From contig NC_092793.1 of NCBI RefSeq assembly GCF_918797505.1, positions 42,272,243 through 42,336,242 on the forward strand: a stretch of 64,000 bases of DNA. The letters are read 5' to 3'. Shown here one piece after another: positions 34,906 to 44,100 of the stretch (positions within the stretch are counted from its first letter, which is position 1; each line of letters opens with the position of its first letter). A program made the position numbers and the translations under genes. The stretch comes from Bemisia tabaci (lineage: Eukaryota; Arthropoda; Insecta; Hemiptera; Aleyrodidae). The notes beneath the pieces were generated by a model that saw only the letters and a program-made list of their open reading frames with translations, was not told where the DNA came from and ran no database searches.

Positions 34906-35140
34906 TTAAATGTGAAGTGCTAGTATTGTGATGCCTTGCATTTCAAAAAAGAGGAGGTGAACGGCCATTTTAACAGATGTTGTCATAATGGTCTTCTCAG
35001 ACTTGCCAAGCCTGGAATCAAAGACCAACTTCGCGACCTCTTCTCCAAACCCATTTTCATGACCAACATTTTGAGGTACATCAGTTGTATGGCTTTTGCA
35101 TCTATGTCTGCTTCCAAAGTTCATATAATTTTGAACCAAA
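34906..35140 (+). pseudogene. Helitron zinc-finger fragment (antisense in Helitron B)
   Basis: Plus strand: YCDALHFKKEEVNGHF..CC then HNGLLRLAKPG, DQLRDLFSKP and SCMAFASMSASK. Same fragment as in Helitron C, antisense to the host Helitron in both cases, so both share one rearranged ancestor. No start codon at its beginning, and it runs into tandem repeat. Confidence 0.6.
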
Positions 35141-35149
35141 TCTTCTGCT

Positions 35150-36590
35150 ATCGAAAACGAAAAATCATGGAGAATTTAAGTTTTCGGTTGACCAGCTTCT
35201 CGAAAAAAAAAAAAAATTTCAAAGGAAGTCTGCAACGTCGCAAATGGAGAAACGTCGTCTCTCATTTTGCCCAAAAATATGTATGTATAAAATTGAAGGC
35301 ATTATGACTGGCCCCTCTCAACTTATATTCGTATGTAACGATAAACAATGGGACGCGTATGCTACGGCGCCTTGATACGACTATACAACCTCCACGGATG
35401 TCCGTATTGCGTTCAAAAAATTGAAGGCGTTTTGACCCCCTGCTCATACTACCTGTAATTGATTCGATCGACAAACGCGTTTGTCGGCGGTGACGGGGAC
35501 TTGATGCATTTTTTTAAACTTGATGGATGTCCGTATCGCACCGACTGAAGTGCGAAACCACGTATCTCCATTGCGCTGTTGCAAAATTTCCGTCCTTAAT
35601 TCATCTCTTCCGTGAGAAACAATCCATATTTACGACTTTAAATTTTGAACCAAATCTTCTGCTATCGAATACGAAAAATCATGGAAAATTTAAGTTTTAT
35701 GTTGACCAGCTTCTCGAAAGAAAAATAAAATTTCAAAGGAAGTCTGCAACGTCGCAAATGGAGAGACGTCGTCTCTCATTTTGCCCAAAAATATGAATGT
35801 ATAAAATTGAAGGCATTATGACTGGCTCTCTCAATCTATATTCGTATGTAACGATAAACAATGGGACGCGTTTGCTACGGCGCCTTGACACAACTATACA
35901 ACCTCGACGGATGTCCGCACTGCGTTCAAAAAATTGAAGGCGTTTTGACCCCCTGCTCATACTACCTGTAATTGATTCGATCGACAAACGCGTTGGTCGG
36001 CGGTGACGGGGACTTGATGCATTTTTTTAAACTTGATGGATGTCCGTATCGCACCGACTGAAGTGCGAAACCACGTATCTCCATTGCGCTGTTGCAAAAT
36101 TTCCGTCCTTAATTCATCTCTTCCGTGAGAAACAATCCATATTTACGACTTTAAATTTTGAACCAAATCTTCTGCTATCGAATACGAAAAATCATGGAAA
36201 ATTTAAGTTTTATGTTGACCAGCTTCTCGAAAGAAAAATAAAATTTCAAAGGAAGTCTGCAACGTCGCAAATGGAGAGACGTCGTCTCTCATTTTGCCCA
36301 AAAATATGAATGTATAAAATTGAAGGCATTATGACTGGCTCTCTCAATCTATATTCGTATGTAACGATAAACAATGGGACGCGTTTGCTACGGCGCCTTG
36401 ACACAACTATACAACCTCGACGGATGTCCGCACTGCGTTCAAAAAATTGAAGGCGTTTTGACCCCCTGCTCATACTACCTGTAATTGATTCGATCGACAA
36501 ACGCGTTGGTCGGCGGTGACGGGGACTTGATGCATTTTTTTAAACTTGATGGATGTCCGTATCGCACCGACTGAAGTGCAAAACCACGTA
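35150..36590. repeat. Tandem units of ~513 bp inside Helitron B
   Basis: GATGGATGTCCGTATCGCAC starts units at about 35521 and 36034 and recurs at about 36547. The 35521-36033 and 36034-36546 units look almost identical, implying a very recent duplication or gene conversion. A more diverged unit precedes them. Confidence 0.9.
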
Positions 36591-36927
36591 AAATTCAAAA
36601 GACGACGCGCACTGTACGGAAAAATCGGAATTCTTCATAAACGACGAATATCAATGACGACGAACGCCTCGGGTAGCCGAGTCATCAGCTGACCGAGAAC
36701 GAACAGCAGGGGGATAACGAAAAACCGCGCATCTCCCAGCGGGACGAACGGGATAAGCGATCTTTCGGAGGGCGCGAGGGGCGCGGGGCCCGACGCGTGA
36801 TCCCCGTATTTTTCCCGACCCCGCGGGACCGGGATGGTCCCGCCGGCACCTCCGATGCCCGGATCGGCACGACGGTCGCGGCGCAATTTCGAAACAGAAA
36901 TCGGGCTTACGGAATTGTATATTAGGA

Positions 36928-37799
36928 TTACCATGAGTCTGAGCATACTGTACAAAGAAGGACTCAATTAAAGTGGCAGGAACATTATTCCAGTGAGATC
37001 CACGGATCCGAGGCCCACTCTAGCCCGGTGGTTTATTTTTCATTTCTGAGGGATATGACATCCCTGCAGCACTCCTCTGCACCCTAATCCCACATTTTAT
37101 GCCGTAAAATAGTGGGCCGGAGTCTACTGATAAGTCTCGTTAGTCATAGCACAAAGTATGAGCAAAATAAAGCCGATGAAAATTGAAAACAAGCGGGAAA
37201 GCTCTAATACGTGGGTATTAGAGAAGCGCTCAGCGGTGAGCGCAATTTTAATGAGTCCCAGATTTAATTTACTACCTATTAACTGAGTATGTTAAAATTT
37301 GCAATAATTAAAACATCTAAAATTGTGCTTCTCCCCCCCCCCCCGAAAAAAAAATCCAAGATCCATAAGAAAAATAATGATCCATTACTTAAGTACCGAA
37401 ATATTAATACATGAAAAATCCTCGATTTCTCATAAAAACAGAGAAAACTATTACGGCTCCAAAAAAATAACTTTTCTAGATCATTTGAAGAAAATGTATC
37501 AAAGATGAACGTATCACTTAACGAGGCCAAATTAATTGTTTTAATGATGCCCTAATTGGACACGTAAAAAATATTATACGTAAATAAATGAACGAAATAT
37601 AAATATTAATAGGTAAATGATGAGACAATAAACGAAATCAATCAACTGCAACTGATTGTGAGTACTGAAGGTAACTTTTCGCGAATCGAAGGCACCATGT
37701 GTCCGCTAGGTTGCAGCACACTACGCTAACACCTTCTAATGACTCATGATCAGACACAACCTTTCCTATGTTTATTGTTTATGCTCTATGATACTCTGT
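36928..37799. other. Gene-less spacer
   Basis: Begins with the right-hand background flank of Helitron B (ttaccatgagtctgagcata), shared with 17521-17545. The rest is AT-rich with a short C tract at 37330. No gene seen. Confidence 0.5.
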
Positions 37800-37807
37800 C
37801 TTCGTGA

Positions 37808-39348
37808 AGTCCAGATCGCTAACATCCAATCTAGCCAATGCTTCAGAAGCGTGAGTAATTTTGCTACAGGTTAGGCAACTTTAGAAAATTGATGGCACTA
37901 CCAGTAGTGAAAGAACTTGACCGGATCGAGAGAAATTTCCTATTGAATCTGATTATAAAGCTTGAAAAAAGTATAAATAGTAATGTGTAATAATGGTTTT
38001 TGATCAAATAAGATTTTATCAAGTACTGTTATGCTAAGTATTCTGTTTCAATATTCTTACAACAGTTGGTAGCAATTAACTGCTCTCATGGGGGCCTGGC
38101 GGGAATTCAAAACTAGGAACCATAAGTCTCATTTTGGCAGGATTTTGCTTTAATTTTCGGTTTCTAAGGCTTTAAACTTCAAAAATATGATACATTATAA
38201 TCTGCAAATTTTTTCAATAATGTCATCTACTCAGTATACTGATGAACTATGATTTGTTTATTTCCACCGATAAAGCACAAAAACATAGCCCGATTATACG
38301 AATAAAGAAGGAGAATTAATTAAAATACGGGTAAACAAGGCTAAAAATTATTGAAACACTTAAAGGCAGGACGTTTCGAGCTGCTACCAGCTCATTTTCA
38401 GCTGCAAAAACACATAAAAACAAGTAAAAAATTGAGTGGCGACCTGACCCCAGCCGTTATTATTAGAGTCCCTTTATACCCAGAGTTACGACAACTCACT
38501 TTTGGTTGGGCCAGGACTGGCCTGAAAGTGGCCTAAAAAAAAATCGAATTCTGATTGGTTCTCGCTCATGGAGGCCGAAACGAGTGCACCAAGATGGCGG
38601 TACCTCGAATGTGAACAAGAATAATGAAAATATTACCTAATTGTGGTTTATCAAGAGTAAATTGTTATTTCCATAGGTCCAAAATGAAAATAGATTAAGA
38701 AATTATTCACAAACCAATCTCATTTTCTTTTTAATTGATCACTTTGTTGATGTTGTTGTTTTAGTGTGACAGACATCGCAGGATTCCTGATCCTTATCCC
38801 TCAATATCGTTCGTTCGGGTGCACTCGTTTCAGCCTCCATGGCCAGCCAAGGACGGCTGCCAGTCAGCTGATAATCGAGTTGTCGTAACTCTGGGTATAA
38901 AGGGACTCTAGTTATTATGAGTGGTTACGTGATAACGGCTGAGGTCAGGTCGCCACTCAATTTTTTACTTGTTTTTATGTGTTTTTGCAGCTGAAAATGA
39001 GCTGGAAGCAGCTCGAAACGTCTTACCTTTTATTGTGTCAATAATTTTTAGCCTTGTTTACTCGTATTTTAATTAATTCTCCTTCTTTATTTATTTCCAC
39101 CTTAATTATTTAATCTGGAAATATTGAACCACATAAATTCTACTGAGGAACTAATTCTTGAATTCTTCGGAACGTTTCATCCCACAAAAATCTGAAAAAG
39201 AAGTATTCTCCCGCCGAAAATCTGCTGAAAATAGCCAAAATTTCAGTTTCGGTTCCTAGTTTTAAATGCCCATGGATTTTCCCGCCAATGGCGCTCACAA
39301 AGCTACTCACGCTCTTCCGCCGATGTTAGCGATCTGGACTAATCTGTG
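37808..39348. mobile_element. hAT-like element G2, inverted relative to G1
   Basis: Same element as G1 in the opposite orientation. An 8-bp duplication cttcgtga flanks it (37800-37807 and 39349-39356). The right end is complete (..GGACTAATCTGTG), but the left end starts AGTCCAGATCGC, lacking the outermost 8 bases seen at all other ends. It lacks the TA-flanked insertion of G1 and carries its own MITE at 38464-38910. Non-coding. Confidence 0.85.
38464..38910. mobile_element. hAT-type MITE, copy 1 (8-bp TSD)
   Basis: Inverted ends TAGAGTCCCTTTATACCCAG flanked by gttattat (38456-38463 and 38911-38918). G1 has the single uninterrupted octamer at 8329-8336 (complement). 447 bp, non-coding. Second copy at 48668-49100. 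Confidence 0.93.
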
Positions 39349-39356
39349 CTTCGTGA

Positions 39357-39846
39357 TAACAGGATTTCATACAATACAATAATCTAATACGTAATTACGT
39401 AAATAGAGAAAAAGAATTCTTACAATACCAGAATTATAACCAGGGTAAACGGAAATTACATTCATTTTTTCCTCCTCATATTATGTTGAGCCTTAGTGAA
39501 AAATCTTTCCCACTTTCCTTCCGCAGTTTTCCTTCTGACAGCAAATTGTTAATCATGTTCTCCTGAAATCCTTGCTTTCATTTAGTAGATTCGGAATTTC
39601 TCATAAATTTTAGGAATTTAAATGCGTTTACAGAAATTTCTGGCCAACCAAAGGCAGAAGTTGCCTCTACGCCTTAATTTATAAAGGTAACTTACGTTCT
39701 GTGTAATTAATAAACCATGCTGGCCCAAATATCTGAAACCCTCTACTGTGATAACATTCGAATCAGTCACTGTTACAGTACAGGGACAGGAATATCTTCA
39801 ATGCAATCTGTAGGGATATTGTAGGTATAGGTATATCGTAACAAGT
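39357..39846. other. Gene-less spacer
   Basis: AT-rich unique DNA between G2 and MITE H copy 2. No coding or RNA signal seen. Confidence 0.5.
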
Positions 39847-39847
39847 C

Positions 39848-40096
39848 AACAGTGAAACTAGCAGACTATGTATCTCGTTTGCGGTGCTTAAAAATCTCCG
39901 CTCCCATTTTATTCTTTTGACAGAGAACAAATCATTTTTCCTCCTTGGTTTTCACAGAGTTTTCTTTGCATAGAGAAGAAAAATTGCAGAAGTTTTTATA
40001 AATTGATGTTGGTTGGTTTTCCGTGTAAAGAAGAAAGTATGAAAGGAAGTCTACAACGTCGCAAACCGAGATACGGGGTCTGGTAATTCCACCGTC
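39848..40096. mobile_element. MITE H, copy 2
   Basis: Diverged copy of 34173-34426: starts AACAGTGAAACTAG..ATGTATCTCGTTTGCGG and ends CGCAAACCGAGATACGG..CCACCGTCC. About 250 bp, non-coding. Confidence 0.7.
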
Positions 40097-40384
40097 CAAC
40101 TGTATTTTACAGAAATTACATTGTGAGTATGGAGCTGATCACTAGAATTACTATGCATAGATATGTACCTAGGATAAGGGTGGTTGCAACAGTATTTGTC
40201 ATGAATGGTCCATGACACCTGCAGAAAAGATCGGTGGTTCCTGAGTGATGATAAGCAGGACTCGTAGGTTTCGTTGAAACGCATGATTCTCATATGTATC
40301 TGTAGAGGTATAGAGTTTTGGCCTGCTGAGGAGTTGAGTAAATTAGGAGCCATTGCTCATAAGCTGATAAAGTTAGGAGGAAAC

Positions 40385-40601
40385 TGTTGGATAGTGATGT
40401 CATGTCATCATGACGTCACTACCTATCGCCTCTCACCGATGGTCATCGTCCATCAACGAGGCATTCGCCATTCTTGCTCCTGCTTGCTTGTGATCATGTT
40501 CTGTATTTGTGCCTGTTGAATATTTGCATTTTCTAATAAAATGCCTTAGTCTCAATCCAGTGTTCTGTTCTTGTGTGCAACCACCCTTCCAACCTAAACT
40601 A
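40385..40601 (+). repeat. 5' LTR
   Basis: Starts TGTTGGATAGTG and ends CCTAAACTA, so the LTR has TG...TA rather than TG...CA ends. AATAAA at 40535-40540 is a likely polyadenylation signal. A palindrome ATGTCATCATGACGTCA lies near the start. Confidence 0.95.
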
Positions 40602-40614
40602 TGGCGACGAGGAT
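40602..40614 (+). promoter_or_regulatory. Primer-binding site, tRNA-Ser type
   Basis: TGGCGACGAGGAT directly abuts the 5' LTR. It is complementary to the CCA-ended 3' terminus of animal tRNA-Ser(GCU) (…ATCCTCGTCG plus CCA) as I recall it. Mag-like elements are known to use tRNA-Ser. Confidence 0.75.
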
Positions 40615-40835
40615 TAAACAACGAAGGAAGACGGATTCGTGCCAAGCAGCAGGATAAACGGCGACACGGCGGCCCGACCACGCCAATCCGTGGCCTAAGA
40701 TGGCATAGTGCAACCAAATTTTTTAATGTCGTGTCCGTAGCACCAATTCTTCTTTTAATCAACTTTTAGAATATCGATTAAGTTCGAAATGTTTTAATCA
40801 ATTTTAACGCGTTCGGTCTTCGGACATTACCTATT

Positions 40836-41130
40836 CCTCGCTAATCGTGGATCTCATGGTGCTTATTTCGATGTCTTGTTCGTGACCCAATGTCGTGGAC
40901 TTTTCTTTCCTCGCTAATCGTGGATCTCATGGTGCTTATTTCGATGTCTTGTTCGTGACCCAATGTCGTGGACTTTTCTTTCCTCGCTAATCGTGGATCT
41001 TATAGTGCTTTTTTCGGTGTCTTGTTCGTGACCCAATGTCGTGGACTTTTCTTCTAATGTGTTAAATTCCTCTTCAGTTCCTCGCCAATCGCGGAACTCA
41101 AGAAACTTAAATTATTCCTCGCTAATCGTG
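40836..41130 (+). repeat. 73-bp tandem repeat in the 5' leader
   Basis: Units starting CCTCGCTAATCGTGGATCT at 40836, 40909 and 40982 (period 73), followed by two shortened copies of the CCTCGC(T/C)AATCG box near 41080 and 41116. Lies between the primer site and gag-pol. Could be a leader RNA signal (packaging or translation). Confidence 0.92.
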
Positions 41131-41177
41131 GAATTTCCATTGCTCCTTGCAATTCTTTACGTGTTTTTCTTTTCGTG

Positions 41178-44100
41178 ATGGAGTTTCTCATAAAGCCATC
41201 ACCTCTTGAAGTGAACGAGGACATCCTAAAAAACTGGGAAAAGTTCAAGAGGCAGTGGACCAACTACAGTGTGGGAGCTGAAATCAGTAAGAAAGAAGAA
41301 GCTGTTCAAAAAGCGATCTTTTTGAACCTCATCGGCACTGAGGCAGAGGAGCTCATCAACTCTCTTGATCTGGCTGATGACAAAGCCGACACTGTTGCAA
41401 AGCTCACTTCGGCTCTTGATGATTATGTGAAACCCAAAACCAATGAAGTATTTTCGCGGTACCAGTTTTTTACGAGAGTTCAAAAAGAGGGTGAAGATTT
41501 CGAAACTTTTCTTCTCGCTCTTAAAAAACTGTCGGAACATTGCAATTTTAAAGATCTCAAAATGTCTCTCATTCGGGATCGAATCATTATCGGTATTAAC
41601 AATCAAATTCTTCGCGAACGGTTGCTTGGTGAAGACTACGAGTTCGAGAAAGTTGTTAAATTGTGTCGTTCAATCGAAACCGGTAAACTCCGAGCCAACG
41701 AAATGGCCAGTGACGCATCCAAGACCACTTCTATTGATTCAGTCAACAATCGTAGAAGTCAGCAAAGCGTCTCTGCAACAACGCCAACTCCAAGTGATCA
41801 ACGACAACAGTCTCCAGCCAAGCAATTCAATTGCCGGAATTGTGGTTACAAGCACCCTATTCGCCAGTGTCCAGCGTACGGTCAGAAGTGCACCTTGTGT
41901 CAACGGCTAAATCATTTTCCCAACAAATGCCGGTCCAAACCTAAAAGTTCAAGTGGCTCTAAACCTACTCCTAAAACGGCTGATCAAGTTAACTTACAAA
42001 ATCAGTGCGGTCATTGTTCATCTATTAGCGACCCGAGTCAGCTTGAAAATGATCAATCCAGATCGTGCGGTCGTTTGGAAAATATTAATGCTAGTGACTA
42101 TCTGTATATTTCTGAAATCTCAATGATACAACCGTATCAGTCACCACTAGTCGATAACTTTTCTCTTCTCAGTGCGAAAGTGAATGAGTCGAACAGTTCG
42201 TCACAATCCGAAGTTAACGATCGTATCGGTCCTGCTACCCCTGATGATATCAACATCCATAGCGTAACGTCTCCTGATAAATGCTGGATGGAAAACATCA
42301 TTGTCAATGGCCAAACTGTGAACTTCAAATTGGACACCGGAGCCGAGGTCAATATCATTTTTGATCAAGTCAAAAACTCTTCAACCGTCCTCCTACAAAG
42401 CAAAGCGATGGTTCTGGGCTATGGTGGTGCTCGTATCGATTCCTGTGGACATGCCGTTCTAGATTGTAAACTGCCAAATCAGAGTCTTGTCCGTAAGCTT
42501 TCATTTACAATTACTAATGTAGGGAAAACTCCCCTGTTAGGTTTAAATTCATGTGTTCAGTTAGGTCTAGTCACTAGAAATTTTGTGCATGATATTGAAA
42601 ATTTCAAATCCAAAGAACAAGTTATTGCTAATAACCAAGATACATTCAAAGGTCTTGGTACATTCCCGGATAAATGCGCCATTAAAGTAGATCCTCAAGC
42701 GATTCCTGTTGTAGACCCTCCAAGACGTCTTCCGGTACGCCTACTGGAAAAACTAAAGCGCAAACTAACAGAGTTAGTCATGTTTGATATTATTTCACCA
42801 GACACTGAAAATGTTGAATGGTTCAGCAATCTTGTTATTGTGGAGAAAAATGGTAAAATCAGAATATGTTTAGACCCCAAAAACTTGAACAAAGTAATCA
42901 AGCGTGAATTTTATTTGATTCCAACCTTAGAGGAGATCAAACCAAAATTAGTCAATAAGAAAATATTTTCTGTACTTGATATTAAAGACGGATTTTGGCA
43001 CTGTCAGCTTACGCCTGAAGCATCCAATTTATGTGGCTTCCATACACCCTTTGGTAGTTTTAAATTTCTACGAATGCCCTTTGGCCTTGTCAACGCCCCA
43101 GAAGTATTCCAGAAACTTCTTACTAAATACTTTGGGGACATACCAAATGTAGTCATTTACTTTGATGATATTCTAATTTGTGGAGAAACTGAGAGAGAAC
43201 ACGATATTGCACTTGCGAAAGTACTGAGCAGAGCACGCAAGTACAACATCAAGTTCAATTGTAACAAATTTCAGTTCAAGCAAAAAGAAATACGGTATAT
43301 GGGTCACATAATTAGTGCTGATGGTATACGTCCCGATAATGATTATATCCAAGCAATCTTGGATCTTAGAATCCCTAAAACACATCGAGAACTGCAAAGT
43401 GTAATAGGAACTATAAATTACATTAGAGATTATGTTCCAAACATGGCTGATCTCATAGAACCATTCAGACCCCTTCTGAAGAAACAAACGAAATTTGTTT
43501 GGACAGAGAAACATACTGAGCATTTCGAAATTGTTAAAAAAGCTATCTGTGAAATTACAAGCTTGCAAAATTTTGACCCGTCCAAAGAAATTACGATCCA
43601 ATGTGACGCTTCAAAATTTGGCCTGGGAGCTTGCCTACTTCAGGAAGGTCGCCCAATAGCTTTTGCGTCAAGATGCCTAACGGATGCTGAAACGAGATAT
43701 GCGCAAATTGAGAAAGAAATGCTGAGTATTTTGTTTTCTGCTAAACGATTTCACAATATTGTGTATGATTACAAAATTCTAGTCGAAAACGATCACAAAC
43801 CATTACAAGCTATTTTCAAGAAAAGAATAACCAGAGTCATGTCCAACCGTCTTCAACGGATGCTACTTAAACTTACTCCTTATGATCTTGAGGTCAAATA
43901 TCTGCCTGGTAGACAGATGTACGTAGCTGATATGTTATCTCGAAACTTCTCTAGTAAAATAGTCAGTAATGATGAAATCGATTTTGATGAAATTGTACAT
44001 TGCCTGGAGGTGAATTTTGAACTGTCTAACAGTAAATATTTGGAACTTAGAGAAGCCACGATGCGAGACCCAATTCTAGCACAGGTAAAAAGAATGCACC

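Larger units (their letters stand above)
34650..36927 (-). mobile_element. Helitron B, non-autonomous
   Basis: On the minus strand it starts TCCTAATATACAATTCCG (after A at 36928) and ends with the hairpin GGCCGC-GTA-GCGGCC (34662-34676) and CTAG at 34650, followed by T. Its flanks join as ttatattatata|ttaccat, which is intact beside Helitron A (17524-17553, minus strand). It contains three ~513-bp tandem units, an antisense zinc-finger fragment, and a GC-rich 5' part (36720-36900). Its interior matches Helitron C, but both termini differ. Confidence 0.88.

Noticed and set aside
36635..36967. 110-codon minus-strand frame in GC-rich DNA of Helitron B
   Set aside because: Its end matches the 327-563 frame of Helitron C (LMTRLPEAFVV), but two of three differences change residues and the upstream halves are unrelated. 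More likely shared Helitron 5' DNA than a gene.
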